Counted from the first letter of the stretch, positions 8,644 to 18,398 are shown. The stretch is 59,518 nucleotides of DNA from JAZQQB01 sp045628865 (GCA_045628865.1 JAZQQB010000003.1:1-59518), one strand, 5' to 3'. Numbers and translations are program-made. Notes: generated from the letters alone by a model not told the origin.

Positions 8644-10500
8644 TTATTCTTTGTGTAAGAATTCGTATACTTCAATTGCCACTTTTTCAGGTGCATCCAT
8701 GACATCCTGAAGCTGTGGAATTGTTGCATTTTTAATATCATCAATGGACGGGAAGGCTCTCATGAGGGCCTTTTTTCTTTGTGGTCCTACACCCTTGATA
8801 TCATCCAAGATGGAATGAATCTGATTTTTACCACGAAGTGATCTGTGATATTCAATGGCAAATCTATGTGCCTCATCCTGGATTCGTGTAATTAACTTAA
8901 ATCCCTCTGAATATTTATCAATTGGCAATTCCTCATTGTTAAAATATAGTCCTCTTGTATTGTGATGATCATCCTTTACCATACCACAAACAGGAATATT
9001 GATTCCAAGCTCACCTAATACTTCTAATGCTATATTCACCTGACCTCGACCACCATCCATCAGCAAAAGGTCTGGGAATCTTGCAAAGGAATCGAACATG
9101 GCTTCATTTCCTCCTGCCTCATCACGTTCCTCCAACCCATGGGTGAATCTTCTTGTGAGCACCTCATGCATGCAAGCATAATCATCTGGACCAGCTACTG
9201 TCTTCATACGAAATTTACGATAATCACTTTTCTTTGGTTTGCCCTTTTCAAAAACAACCATGGAACCAACATTGGCAAATCCACTCGTGTTTGAAATATC
9301 AAAGGCTTCCATTCTGGAAAGTCCCGGCAGATTTAATAGTTCAGCAATCTCCTTCACTGCACCAATTGTTCTGCCTTCCTCTCTTTTTAGTTTCTCACGA
9401 TCCTGACTTAGCACGAGCTTCGCATTCTGCTCTGCAAGCTCCACTAATTTTTCCTTCTGCCCACGCTGTGGAATGGTTACCTTTACCTTGCTCCCCTTTA
9501 AAGATGCTAGCCACTGTCCGATAACCTCCATGTCCTCTATCTCATACTGAAGCAATATCTCCCTTGGAATAAATGGTGTTCCTGTATAAAACTGCTTCAC
9601 AAATTCTGTCAATATGACTGGTTTTTCTGCATCGCGAACATGAGTCATGTAGAAATGTTCTCGTCCAATCAGTTTTCCATTTCTAACAAAAAACACTTGG
9701 ACTACAGCCTCATCCTCATCCTTATCCAAAGCAAGAATATCCTTGTCTTCTCCAGAGCTGTCTGTAATCTTTTGCTTCTGTTGGATGGATCTTACGCTTT
9801 CCAACAAATCTCTATATTTGATTGCTTCTTCAAATTCCATATCTTCCGAAGCTTTGAACATTTTCTGTTCTAAATCCTTCGTGATTCTAGTTATATTTCC
9901 ATTCAAAAAATCCAGCGCCTGATCAAAACGTTCCTGGTATCTTAATGCATCCACACATCCTCTGCATGGTGCTTCACACTGCTTCATATGATGGTTCAAA
10001 CAAGGTCTGTCTTTGCCAGCATCCCTTGGTAGCACTTTATTACAGCTTCTCAACATAAAAAGCTTATTCAGGAAATCTATGGTATCCTTTACAGCTGACG
10101 CACTGGTATATGGTCCAAAATATTTCGCCTTATCCTTCTTCATCTCCCTGGAAAATAAAAGCCTTGGATACATTTCTGATACAGTAGCCTTGATATACGG
10201 ATAAGTCTTGTCATCCTTTAAAAGCGTATTATATTTCGGAGAATATTCCTTAATCAGATTATTCTCTAAAACAAGTGCCTCTAATTCCGAATCTGTGACA
10301 ATATATTCAAACCGGTCTATCAAACTGATCATCTTGTCTATCCAAGGTCCACGTCCCACGTTATCCCGAAAGTAAGATCTGACACGATTGTGTAGATTAA
10401 CAGCCTTTCCTACATAGATTACATTATCAGCTTTATCATGCATAATATATACGCCTGGTTTTCCTGGTAATTTCTTTAACTCTTCTTCTACAACAAACAT
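8644..10500 (-). CDS. uvrC: Excinuclease ABC subunit C
   Basis: UvrC makes both incisions in nucleotide excision repair with UvrAB. The 618-residue protein has in order the GIY-YIG nuclease (LPGKPGVYIMHDKADNVIYVGKA, residues 10-35), the cysteine-containing linker with an iron-sulfur pattern (CNKVLP...CLNHHMKQCEAPC), a UVR motif near 205-235, the RNase H-like C-terminal nuclease (EAFDISNTSG; LLMDGGRGQ) and helix-hairpin-helix repeats at the end. AGGAG lies 8 nt before the ATG. A small membrane protein gene precedes it by 25 bp. Confidence 0.96.
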   Translation of the reverse strand: MFVVEEELKKLPGKPGVYIMHDKADNVIYVGKAVNLHNRVRSYFRDNVGRGPWIDKMISLIDRFEYIVTDSELEALVLENNLIKEYSPKYNTLLKDDKTYPYIKATVSEMYPRLLFSREMKKDKAKYFGPYTSASAVKDTIDFLNKLFMLRSCNKVLPRDAGKDRPCLNHHMKQCEAPCRGCVDALRYQERFDQALDFLNGNITRITKDLEQKMFKASEDMEFEEAIKYRDLLESVRSIQQKQKITDSSGEDKDILALDKDEDEAVVQVFFVRNGKLIGREHFYMTHVRDAEKPVILTEFVKQFYTGTPFIPREILLQYEIEDMEVIGQWLASLKGSKVKVTIPQRGQKEKLVELAEQNAKLVLSQDREKLKREEGRTIGAVKEIAELLNLPGLSRMEAFDISNTSGFANVGSMVVFEKGKPKKSDYRKFRMKTVAGPDDYACMHEVLTRRFTHGLEERDEAGGNEAMFDSFARFPDLLLMDGGRGQVNIALEVLGELGINIPVCGMVKDDHHNTRGLYFNNEELPIDKYSEGFKLITRIQDEAHRFAIEYHRSLRGKNQIHSILDDIKGVGPQRKKALMRAFPSIDDIKNATIPQLQDVMDAPEKVAIEVYEFLHKE

Positions 10501-10525
10501 ATGGGGCTCCTACTTTGTTTTCTTT

Positions 10526-10876
10526 TTAGGATTCCGTTGTTCTTGATTTCTGATACAAAATAATACCAGCAATGAACATTCCAATTCCTACAATCCCCAT
10601 TATAGCAAAATATTTCCCACTATGGTTCATGAATTCATCAAATTCTTGATCCGTCATTCCTTCACCTTGAAAATCAAGCTCGAATTTTGTTTGAATATCC
10701 TCACATTCCACCTCACCATTTAGTGGCACAAGCGTCTCTTCTATCTGGGTTAGTTCACCGCACTCCTGCTGCTTTGGAACCATATGTATTGCTACACATA
10801 TATTAATAAAAATGATAACTGCAATTATGACCATGCCAACTGTATTGGTCAAACTTGCTTTCTCTTTCTGATTCAT
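10526..10876 (-). CDS. Small membrane protein of unknown function
   Basis: The 116-residue protein has two hydrophobic segments, about residues 13-32 and 88-106. They flank an acidic loop rich in Glu and Asp with two cysteines (residues 39 and 58). I do not recognise a family. Translation starts at an ATG preceded by GAGGAAG. It lies 25 bp upstream of uvrC on the same strand and may be co-transcribed. Residue composition and the clear ribosome binding site argue that it is a real gene. Confidence 0.65.
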   Translation of the reverse strand: MNQKEKASLTNTVGMVIIAVIIFINICVAIHMVPKQQECGELTQIEETLVPLNGEVECEDIQTKFELDFQGEGMTDQEFDEFMNHSGKYFAIMGIVGIGMFIAGIILYQKSRTTES

Positions 10877-10973
10877 TGGTGCTTCCTCGTACTATTGAGT
10901 CCTGTCAATTCCATTCCCATCTATAAGGAGACATTTTTTTATAAAAAAGGTTCATTACTTTTAAAAAAAATGT

Positions 10974-11108
10974 CTATTCAGAATCCCATTCGCAAAATCG
11001 CTGCTTTGCAGCTTTCCTTTTGCTCATGTGGTTACTTCGCCATATAAATTTGCTCATCTGCCTGAATGCAAGCATTCGCAGAAAGCAAATTTGCATGGCT
11101 CTGAATAG
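10974..11108 (-). repeat. 135-bp structured element with 9-bp terminal inverted repeats
   Basis: The ends are CTATTCAGA (10974-10982) and TCTGAATAG (11100-11108), perfect inverted repeats. Inside is a long nested hairpin: GCCAT..AAATTTGCT at 11039-11054 pairs with 11084-11099, and an inner CTGC/GAATGC stem lies at 11058-11081. A separate GCTGC-TTT-GCAGC hairpin is at 11000-11012. On the minus strand the last repeat is followed by eight T (10963-10970). It begins 4 nt past the ftsH terminator U-tract. It may be a small mobile repeat or a structured RNA. No coding frame fits it. Confidence 0.6.
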
Positions 11109-11112
11109 TTAC

Positions 11113-11147
11113 AAAAAAAGAAGAATCTAACATTTACGTTAGATTCT
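11113..11147 (-). terminator. Intrinsic terminator of ftsH
   Basis: Stem AGAATCTAAC/GTTAGATTCT (11122-11147) is followed on the minus strand by a run of T (11113-11119), 12 bp after the ftsH stop. Confidence 0.85.
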
Positions 11148-11159
11148 CCTGTAAATTCT

Positions 11160-13424
11160 TTATTCATCATATTCCTGATACTGTCTGGTTCTTAAATCCT
11201 TTAAAAATTCATCTTCTTCTGGATTTGTAGAGTGTATTTCATGCTTATCCTGATTTTCAGGAGCTTCCTCTCCGTCTCCTTTATCTCGGCCTGTTTCAAC
11301 CTTATCTGCATCCTGGAGGAACTGATCAAAAGATTTCATAACCTCATTCGGTGTTACAATATCAATATGCTGCCCCTTTTCCTCAGATTCCTCTGTATCT
11401 GTTGTTTCTGAGGTTTCATTTGTTTCTGATACAACAGATGCGTCATTTGATCCGTCTGCTTTCTTTTCTTCTGGTTCAGGAAGTCCTTTCTCTGCCCGAT
11501 AGATCTTCATAAACTCTTTACCAGTAATGGTTTCTTTTTCAATCAAATACGCAGCAATCTTGTCTAGGATATCCCTATTTTCTGTTAAAAGTCTGATCGC
11601 TTCTGCATAGCTGTCCTTTAAGATCTGCATAACCTCTTCATCAACACCTGCAGCTGTGACATCTGCACAGTTCATTGCTTTTCTACCATCCAAATACTGA
11701 CTTTCTACTGTTTCCAAGCCAATCAGACCAAATTTCTTACTCATACCATATTGGGTTACCATGCTTCTAGCAATGCTTGTTGCCTTTTCAATATCGTTGG
11801 ATGCTCCTGTAGTAACTGTTTCAAAAACAATTTCTTCAGCAGCACGACCACCTAGTAAACCAACCAACATATCACGAAGCTCAGCTTCTGTATTCAGGTA
11901 TTTTTCTTCTTCAGGCACATGCATAACATATCCTAAAGCACCCATAGTTCTAGGAACAATCGTAATCTTCTGAACTGGTTCAGAATTCTTCTGTAATGCA
12001 CTTACCAGCGCATGTCCAACCTCATGGTAAGAAACAATTCTTCTCTCTTCCTTACTCATGATTCTGTCTTTTTTCTCTTTACCTACAAGTACAATTTCTA
12101 CTGCCTGGAATAAATCCTTCTGACTAACTGCCTCTCTGCCCTCTTTAACAGCATTGATAGCAGCTTCATTGATCATATTGGAAAGGTCTGCACCTACTGC
12201 ACCACTTGTTGCCAATGCAATTTCATGAAGATCTACTGTATCATCCATCAACACATCCTTGGCATGAACCTTAAGGATCGCTTCTCTACCCTTTAAGTCA
12301 GGCTTATCTACGATTACTCGACGGTCAAAACGTCCTGGACGAAGTAATGCTTTATCCAAAATCTCCGGTCTGTTTGTAGCTGCTAGAATAATAATACCCT
12401 TCTTGCCATCAAAACCATCCATTTCTGACAATAACTGGTTTAATGTCTGCTCACGCTCTTCATTTCCACCGCCATATTTCGAATCACGGCTTCTACCAAT
12501 AGCATCAATCTCATCGATAAAAATAATACAAGGTGCATTCTTTTCTGCTTCCTTAAAAAGATCTCTTACTCGGGAAGCACCAACACCAACATAAAGCTCA
12601 ATAAAGTCAGAACCTGCAAGTGAGAAGAATGGAACACCAGCTTCACCTGCTACTGCCTTTGCAAGTAAAGTCTTACCTGTACCAGGAGGTCCCACCAAAA
12701 GTGCACCCTTTGGAATCTTGGCACCAATCTTTGAATATTTCAACGGATTGTGTAGGAAGTCTACAATTTCAACCAGTGACTCCTTCGCCTCGTCTTCACC
12801 TGCTACATCCTTAAAGGTAATACCAGTTGCTTTCTCACCATATACCTTCGCATTGCTCTTTCCGACGCCAAAGGCACCGCCACCTGACTTGGAAATACGT
12901 CTCATCGCAAAGCTTAACAACACCCAGATCAATACAATTGGCAATACATACACCAAAAGAATATTGATGATAGCACTTGAACCATCTGGGATACTGCTTT
13001 CAATTGTAACCTTGTCCTCTTCTGTTTCAACAGTACTGTTATAATCTAAAACTCTCTGTGTAAGCTCAGTTGGTGACTCCGCAATACCAGTATAATATGT
13101 GACAGACCCATACTGTGATTCCTGAGTTTTTGGGCTGAATGCAATTCGATCATTCTGGATTTCAATCTCCTTCACCTGACCTGACTCTAACATCTGTACA
13201 AATTCTGTATAGGTTTTCTGCTGGTTAGCGCTGTCATTGATTGTCTTCATAAAAAAGCTCATTCCAAGAAGCGTCACCAAAGCGGCAAGCAACATAACAA
13301 GCACACCCTGTTTCTTTGGTTCCTTGTTGCCATTATTCTGACCATTGCCACCTTTTCCGCCATTATTGCCAGAATTATTATTCTGGTTATTATTTTCAAA
13401 TTTCTCAAGTTGTCTATTAAACAT
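11160..13424 (-). CDS. ftsH: ATP-dependent zinc metalloprotease FtsH
   Basis: FtsH is a membrane-anchored AAA+ protease that degrades misfolded membrane proteins and short-lived regulators. The 754-residue chain has a cytoplasmic Asn/Gly-rich N-terminus (10-40), a membrane segment near 41-58, an extracytoplasmic domain, a second segment near 152-174, Walker A GPPGTGKT at 245-252, Walker B IIFIDEID near 300-308 and the zinc site HEVGH at 467-471. It is longer than the usual 610-650 residues because of an acidic tail of about 100 residues. It has its own promoter and terminator. Confidence 0.97.
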   Translation of the reverse strand: MFNRQLEKFENNNQNNNSGNNGGKGGNGQNNGNKEPKKQGVLVMLLAALVTLLGMSFFMKTINDSANQQKTYTEFVQMLESGQVKEIEIQNDRIAFSPKTQESQYGSVTYYTGIAESPTELTQRVLDYNSTVETEEDKVTIESSIPDGSSAIINILLVYVLPIVLIWVLLSFAMRRISKSGGGAFGVGKSNAKVYGEKATGITFKDVAGEDEAKESLVEIVDFLHNPLKYSKIGAKIPKGALLVGPPGTGKTLLAKAVAGEAGVPFFSLAGSDFIELYVGVGASRVRDLFKEAEKNAPCIIFIDEIDAIGRSRDSKYGGGNEEREQTLNQLLSEMDGFDGKKGIIILAATNRPEILDKALLRPGRFDRRVIVDKPDLKGREAILKVHAKDVLMDDTVDLHEIALATSGAVGADLSNMINEAAINAVKEGREAVSQKDLFQAVEIVLVGKEKKDRIMSKEERRIVSYHEVGHALVSALQKNSEPVQKITIVPRTMGALGYVMHVPEEEKYLNTEAELRDMLVGLLGGRAAEEIVFETVTTGASNDIEKATSIARSMVTQYGMSKKFGLIGLETVESQYLDGRKAMNCADVTAAGVDEEVMQILKDSYAEAIRLLTENRDILDKIAAYLIEKETITGKEFMKIYRAEKGLPEPEEKKADGSNDASVVSETNETSETTDTEESEEKGQHIDIVTPNEVMKSFDQFLQDADKVETGRDKGDGEEAPENQDKHEIHSTNPEEDEFLKDLRTRQYQEYDE

Positions 13425-13494
13425 GAATTTACCTGCGAACCTTTCTATATTATGAAATATATATTATTAATTATAAAATAACGTGTCCCTAAAA

Positions 13495-13524
13495 ACAATA
13501 CAGGTTTTGTGAATTTTCTGTCAA
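13495..13524 (-). promoter_or_regulatory. Predicted promoter of ftsH
   Basis: TTGACA (13519-13524) and TATTGT (13495-13500) on the minus strand, 18 bp apart, about 70 bp before the start. Confidence 0.5.
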
Positions 13525-13598
13525 ATAGTATAAAAATTCGATAAACTATTCATTTGTATTTAAAATCACATGGCTCTGAATTTTTTTCAAATTAGGTG

Positions 13599-13626
13599 TT
13601 GCATTTTTTTCAAAGATGGATATAAT
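13599..13626 (+). promoter_or_regulatory. Predicted promoter of pyrG
   Basis: TTGCAT (13599-13604) and perfect TATAAT (13621-13626) are 16 bp apart. The leader of about 80 nt contains a weak GTTGC...GCAAC hairpin before AGGAGG. The GGGC start used for CTP attenuation in Bacillus pyrG is not visible here. Confidence 0.6.
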
Positions 13627-13713
13627 TTTTATTTATTGTTGTTTCGATGAGCAAGTTGCATTTGGAACAAATCACATAGCAACGTTTTTAATTATTCGCA
13701 GGAGGATCTCACA

Positions 13714-15324
13714 ATGTCAGTGAAGTACGTATTTGTATCTGGCGGTGTTGTTTCAGGCCTTGGTAAAGGTATTACCGCCGCATCTCTTGGTCGACTTTTA
13801 AAAGCTCGTGGTTACAAAGTAACCATGCAGAAGTTTGACCCTTATATCAATATTGATCCAGGAACCATGAACCCAATTCAGCATGGTGAAGTTTTCGTCA
13901 CCGATGACGGCACTGAAACCGACCTAGATCTTGGTCATTATGAACGATTCATAGACGAAAGTCTCAACAAAAATTCTAACGTTACCACTGGTAAAATCTA
14001 CTGGTCAGTTCTTCAAAAAGAACGTCGCGGTGACTACGGCGGCGGTACAGTCCAGGTTATTCCTCACATTACAAACGAAATCAAGAGTCGCTTTTACAGA
14101 AATCCATCTGATTCTGACACCCATATTGCTATTATTGAAGTTGGTGGTACAGTTGGTGATATCGAAAGTCAGCCATTCTTTGAATCAATTCGTCAGTTCC
14201 AGCATGATGTTGGAAAAGAGAATGCCATTTTGATCCACGTTACTTTGATTCCATACTTAAGAGCATCTCAGGAAATGAAGACAAAGCCAACACAGCAGTC
14301 TGTAAAAGAACTTCAGTCCATGGGTATCCAGCCAGATATCATCGTTTGCAGAAGCGAATATCCAGTTGATGACCAGATGAAGGATAAGATTGCTTTATTC
14401 TGTAACGTTCCAAGCTCACATGTATTAAATAACTTGGATGTAGAATATCTTTACGAAGCCCCTCTTGCAATGGAGGAAGAACATCTTGCTCAGGTTGCCT
14501 GCGAATGTTTACACCTTCCATGTCCGGAACCAGACTTAACTGAGTGGAAAAACATGGTTAATGATCTTAGAAATCCAACAGATTCCATTAAAGTTGCGCT
14601 TGTTGGTAAATACATCCAGTTACACGATGCCTACATTTCAGTTGTTGAAGCCTTAAAGCATGGCGGAATCACCAATCACTGTACCGTTGATATCAAGTGG
14701 GTTGATTCAGAAACAGTAACCGCCGAAAATGCTGCTGAAATCCTTGGAGATGTCAATGGTATCCTTGTCCCTGGTGGATTTGGTGATCGTGGTATCGAAG
14801 GTAAAATCCATGCAATCAACTATGCAAGAACAAATCAGATTCCATTCCTTGGTCTTTGCCTTGGTATGCAGCTTTCTATCGTTGAATTTGCTAGAAATGT
14901 TTTAAATTACAGAGACGCACACAGTGTTGAATTAAATCCTTCTACAACACATCCGGTCATCCACTTAATGCCTGATCAAAATGGTATCGAAGACATTGGT
15001 GGAACTTTAAGACTTGGTTCTTATCCATGTGTTCTCGATAAAACATCAAAGGCATTTGAGCTTTATGGTGAAGAGATTATCAATGAAAGACATCGTCACC
15101 GTTATGAAGTAAACAACGACTACCGTACTGTATTAACAGAAGCTGGTATGACTCTTTCTGGTATTTCACCTGATGGTCGTATTGTAGAAATGATTGAGAT
15201 CAAAGAGCATCCATTCTTTGTAGCTACACAGGCACACCCTGAATTAAAGTCTAGACCTAACCGTCCACATCCATTATTCAAAGGCTTTGTGAAGGCTTCC
15301 TTAGATCAAAAAAATAACAAATAA
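13714..15324 (+). CDS. pyrG: CTP synthase
   Basis: PyrG aminates UTP to CTP with ATP and glutamine-derived ammonia. The 536-residue enzyme has the N-terminal synthetase domain (SGGVVSGLGKGITAASLG, P-loop near 10-25; GGTVGDIES) and a C-terminal class I glutaminase with nucleophile motif FLGLCLGMQ near 380 and the His-Glu end at ATQAHPELKSRP. Length is normal. An AGGAGG precedes the ATG. It stands alone on the plus strand and converges on the yitT gene, sharing a two-way terminator. Confidence 0.97.
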   Translation: MSVKYVFVSGGVVSGLGKGITAASLGRLLKARGYKVTMQKFDPYINIDPGTMNPIQHGEVFVTDDGTETDLDLGHYERFIDESLNKNSNVTTGKIYWSVLQKERRGDYGGGTVQVIPHITNEIKSRFYRNPSDSDTHIAIIEVGGTVGDIESQPFFESIRQFQHDVGKENAILIHVTLIPYLRASQEMKTKPTQQSVKELQSMGIQPDIIVCRSEYPVDDQMKDKIALFCNVPSSHVLNNLDVEYLYEAPLAMEEEHLAQVACECLHLPCPEPDLTEWKNMVNDLRNPTDSIKVALVGKYIQLHDAYISVVEALKHGGITNHCTVDIKWVDSETVTAENAAEILGDVNGILVPGGFGDRGIEGKIHAINYARTNQIPFLGLCLGMQLSIVEFARNVLNYRDAHSVELNPSTTHPVIHLMPDQNGIEDIGGTLRLGSYPCVLDKTSKAFELYGEEIINERHRHRYEVNNDYRTVLTEAGMTLSGISPDGRIVEMIEIKEHPFFVATQAHPELKSRPNRPHPLFKGFVKASLDQKNNK

Positions 15325-15346
15325 TGATTCTAACATTTCATTGTGA

Positions 15347-15380
15347 TAAAAAGGGCGATTCTAATTTAGAATCGCCCTTT
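15347..15380. terminator. Bidirectional terminator between pyrG and yitT
   Basis: The hairpin GGGCGATTCTA/TAGAATCGCCC is flanked by A-rich sequence on the left and CTTT on the right. On the minus strand it ends in TTTTT, so it is strongest for the yitT transcript and also serves pyrG. Confidence 0.85.
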
Positions 15381-15392
15381 CGTATGTTACTC

Positions 15393-16280
15393 TTACAATT
15401 TCTTCACAAAATTACCAAATACAGATACATTTTCATTTATAACAATCCACGCATTTGGGTCATATTTTTGTACAATGTTTCGAAGCTTTTGTACTTCATA
15501 TTTTGACATTAATATATAGAAGACATATTCATCTTCTTCGGTGTATGCGCCCTTTCCTTCCCATCTCGTAATTCCACGATACATGGACTGCATGATTTCA
15601 TCCTGCATATCCTTACACAGATTCTTAGTAATCACCTTTACTTCTACATTTATATTCTGCAGATGCATCTTATCAAGCGCAAAGGAAGTAATTGCAGCTA
15701 CGATCAAAGAATATATCACAACCTTAATATCAAATAGGAACAAACACACTGCATATACAAATACATTTACTGCCAAATACAGGTTTCCAATACTGCTTGC
15801 CTTTTTTCGCGAAGTAAGGATCAGGCCAATTATATCCAAACCACCCATACTACTTCCAACACTTAAGGTCAGTCCCATTCCAACACCACAGACAAGACCT
15901 CCTATGATGCAGCTGCCTAATATATCCTCTTCCAAGATTGGAATAGATGGAATCGGCAGAATAGATAAAAACAAGCTAAGTGCTGTAGCACATGCAATGG
16001 ACTTTACAACAAATTTTTTCCCAAGAGATTTCCATGCCCATATTAATATAGGAACATTAAATGCATAAAGGATTAAACCGGTAAAATCAAAGGATGCAAT
16101 TTTGACCTTACATATATCGGTGATCACATAGCTGATCAGCTGACATACACCCATCAACCCTCCACTATACAAATGCTCTGGAATAATAAACCAATTCATT
16201 CCAATGGAATAAAACAAACATCCTAATATTGCAAAAAGAAATTTTACTTCCTTTTTCTCTTTTGTAGCCAAACCAAACAT
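15393..16280 (-). CDS. YitT family membrane protein (DUF161/DUF2179)
   Basis: The 295-residue protein has five to six hydrophobic segments in the first 205 residues (for example GCLFYSIGMNWFIIP with the family's SGGLMGVCQLI, and VGSSMGGLDIIGLIL). A soluble C-terminal DUF2179 domain of about 75 residues contains GITRWEGKGAYTEEDEYV. The molecular function of the family is unknown. It starts 21 bp after the ldhA stop with no terminator between, so the pair is probably co-transcribed. The shared two-way terminator follows. Confidence 0.9.
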   Translation of the reverse strand: MFGLATKEKKEVKFLFAILGCLFYSIGMNWFIIPEHLYSGGLMGVCQLISYVITDICKVKIASFDFTGLILYAFNVPILIWAWKSLGKKFVVKSIACATALSLFLSILPIPSIPILEEDILGSCIIGGLVCGVGMGLTLSVGSSMGGLDIIGLILTSRKKASSIGNLYLAVNVFVYAVCLFLFDIKVVIYSLIVAAITSFALDKMHLQNINVEVKVITKNLCKDMQDEIMQSMYRGITRWEGKGAYTEEDEYVFYILMSKYEVQKLRNIVQKYDPNAWIVINENVSVFGNFVKKL

Positions 16281-16301
16281 AATGGTTCCTCACTTCTATT
16301 T

Positions 16302-17294
16302 CTACTTTGTTACTTTATTGGCGTCCTGAACAGTACCCTTCATGTAATCCATTGCATTAGACAATGTCACATCAGCAATAGCCTCCAATGCCTCCTGCGT
16401 CAAAAATCCCTGATGAGAGGTTACGATCACATTCGGGAAGGACAGGAGTCTAGCGGTTACCGAATGCTCCAAAAAGTCATCTTCTCTATTTTCAAAAACA
16501 TTACTTGTCTCTTCTTCATATACATCAAGTCCTACACCAAAGAACTTCTTCGCACGAATTCCTTGAATCAGATCCTCTGTACTAATTAGAGCACCTCTTG
16601 AAGTATTCACCAAAACAACCTGATCCTTCATCATCTGAATAGTATCATGATTGATCATATGATAGGTTTCTTCTGTCAATGGACAATGCAAAGAAATCAG
16701 ATCAGATTCCTTTAACAATTCCTCTAAACTAACATAGGTTACAAATGGAAGAGATGGATTCTGATATTGGTCATAAGCAATCACCTTCATGCCAAAGCCC
16801 CGACAGATTCTGCACATTGCAGCACCAATCTTTCCAGTTCCAATGATACCTACTGTTTTTCCAAAAAAGTTCACACCTGTTAATCCATTTAAGGCAAAAT
16901 TATTCTCACGAACTTTGATGTAAGCTTTATGAATATGTCTATTAACTGCCATTGCCAATGTCATGGCATGTTCAGCAACTGCTTCTGGAGAATAGGCAGG
17001 AACTCTCAATACGGTAATTCCCAATTCCTTTGCAGCTTCTAAATCAACATTATTGAAACCTGCACATCGCATCAATACAAGTTTTATCCCACATTTTGCT
17101 AACCTCTCCAAAACCTCTTTACTCACATCAGAACTAACAAATGCACATATTGCATCAAATCCATGTGCAAGATTCGCTGTGGTTTTTGTCAGGTCAGCCT
17201 CTATATATTCCATTTCGATTTCAGAATACATCGACAGCTTTCGATCAAAAGATTCCTTATCATATTTCTGTGCATCATAAAAAAGGATTTTCAT
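16302..17294 (-). CDS. ldhA: D-lactate dehydrogenase
   Basis: The 330-residue NAD-dependent enzyme reduces pyruvate to D-lactate, regenerating NAD+ in fermentation. The Rossmann motif GIIGTGKIG is at 149-157. The catalytic triad of the D-2-hydroxyacid dehydrogenase family lies at Arg233 (NTSRG), Glu262 (VYEEE) and His294 (SHQGF). The promoter upstream is a perfect consensus, suggesting strong expression. A second, more distant paralogue lies at 18413-19396, beyond cdsA. Confidence 0.92.
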   Translation of the reverse strand: MKILFYDAQKYDKESFDRKLSMYSEIEMEYIEADLTKTTANLAHGFDAICAFVSSDVSKEVLERLAKCGIKLVLMRCAGFNNVDLEAAKELGITVLRVPAYSPEAVAEHAMTLAMAVNRHIHKAYIKVRENNFALNGLTGVNFFGKTVGIIGTGKIGAAMCRICRGFGMKVIAYDQYQNPSLPFVTYVSLEELLKESDLISLHCPLTEETYHMINHDTIQMMKDQVVLVNTSRGALISTEDLIQGIRAKKFFGVGLDVYEEETSNVFENREDDFLEHSVTARLLSFPNVIVTSHQGFLTQEALEAIADVTLSNAMDYMKGTVQDANKVTK

Positions 17295-17395
17295 TTCTCT
17301 TTACCTCTCCATATTCCAATTGTTTTGATTTAGTATTTACAATAGAACCAATAATATTCTAGAACTATTCAGTGCACGAACAATAACCTATTATT

Positions 17396-17424
17396 ATTAT
17401 ATTTTTGTGCAAAAATATTGTCAA
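17396..17424 (-). promoter_or_regulatory. Perfect-consensus promoter of ldhA
   Basis: TTGACA (17419-17424), 17 bp, TATAAT (17396-17401) on the minus strand: every position matches the sigma-A consensus. The leader of about 95 nt contains GTGCAC but no clear Rex operator. Confidence 0.8.
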
Positions 17425-17436
17425 TTCTGAAGACAT

Positions 17437-17472
17437 TTAAAAATGCCGGAAACTGATTTCTCAATTTCCGAC
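17437..17472 (-). terminator. Intrinsic terminator of cdsA
   Basis: On the minus strand GTCGGAAA...TTTCCGGC (17445-17472) is followed by ATTTTT (17439-17444), 32 bp after the cdsA stop and just before the ldhA promoter. Confidence 0.75.
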
Positions 17473-17503
17473 ATAAACGTCTATCTATCTTATCCTTATT
17501 TCA

Positions 17504-18313
17504 CTATAACAATTGAAAAATAGTAAAAATCATATATACAACTGGAATGGCAAAAATAGAGCTATCAATACGATCTAAAATACCACCATGCCCTGGAATC
17601 AGCTTACTGAAATCCTTGATTCCTGCTTCTCTCTTCACAGAAGAAGCTGCAAGATCTCCAAACACACCAACCCCTGATGCGAAAAATGCTGCAATCAGAC
17701 AGAATGCAAGACTCATAACTGGAAGATCAAACACTGGTAACAGAAAATAAACTGCTACTCCAGACAAAGTTCCAAAAACCATACCACCAATCAATCCCTC
17801 TACTGTTTTGTTTGGGCTGATCACTGGAGATAATTTATGCTTACCAAAAGCCTTTCCTGTAAACAATGCAAATGTGTCACATAGTACAACTGCCAATACA
17901 CCTGAAATAAAGATCATTGGCCAGTAGCCTTCTACATTCCATACAATATTTACGATCAATGTCATAAACAACAATGGATAGATCATTGGTACTAAGGATG
18001 CAAATAAATCCTTATCTGTTATGGTAGGCTTCAAACATTTCTGAATAAATGCCAGAATGGTAATCAAAACCATAGAGAATACAATCCACTGAACATCTAA
18101 TTTAGCAACAATAATTGCACAAGATGCAATCCAGAACAGATATGCTGGCCACAATAATGGTTTATACTCTGCCTTCTTAAAGGCATTTAATATTTCATGA
18201 CATGCTCCTAGTCCAAGTACACCCACAAAGATCAATCTTGATACTGGATGAAATGCCATGCAGAATAACACAATCGCGATAACAACAATCGCAGATATTA
18301 CCCTTGTTTTCAT
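17504..18313 (-). CDS. cdsA: Phosphatidate cytidylyltransferase
   Basis: CdsA makes CDP-diacylglycerol from phosphatidate and CTP, the branch point of phospholipid synthesis, in the cytoplasmic membrane. The 269-residue protein has six to eight hydrophobic segments and the family signature SSVKREAGIKDFSKLIPGHG followed by GILDRID near the C-terminus; SPNKTVEG also fits. The ATG with AGGAT upstream is preferred over a TTG seven codons earlier. In many Firmicutes cdsA sits with uppS, dxr and rseP; here it stands alone between two D-lactate dehydrogenase genes. Confidence 0.93.
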   Translation of the reverse strand: MKTRVISAIVVIAIVLFCMAFHPVSRLIFVGVLGLGACHEILNAFKKAEYKPLLWPAYLFWIASCAIIVAKLDVQWIVFSMVLITILAFIQKCLKPTITDKDLFASLVPMIYPLLFMTLIVNIVWNVEGYWPMIFISGVLAVVLCDTFALFTGKAFGKHKLSPVISPNKTVEGLIGGMVFGTLSGVAVYFLLPVFDLPVMSLAFCLIAAFFASGVGVFGDLAASSVKREAGIKDFSKLIPGHGGILDRIDSSIFAIPVVYMIFTIFQLL

Positions 18314-18369
18314 AGATAATCCTATACCTTTCAACTCATTCTATACGTACTTATCACTAAGCCCTACTT

Positions 18370-18398
18370 ATTATATCTTTTTTTAGAAAAAATAACAA
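18370..18398 (-). promoter_or_regulatory. Predicted promoter of cdsA
   Basis: TTGTTA (18393-18398), 17 bp, TATAAT (18370-18375) on the minus strand, directly after the stop of the upstream dehydrogenase gene. Confidence 0.6.

Noticed and set aside
11094..13581. CATGGCTCTGAAT found on both sides of ftsH (11094 and 13569)
   Set aside because: A shared 13-mer is expected dozens of times by chance in 59 kb, and the flanks do not match, so this is not evidence of a mobile unit.
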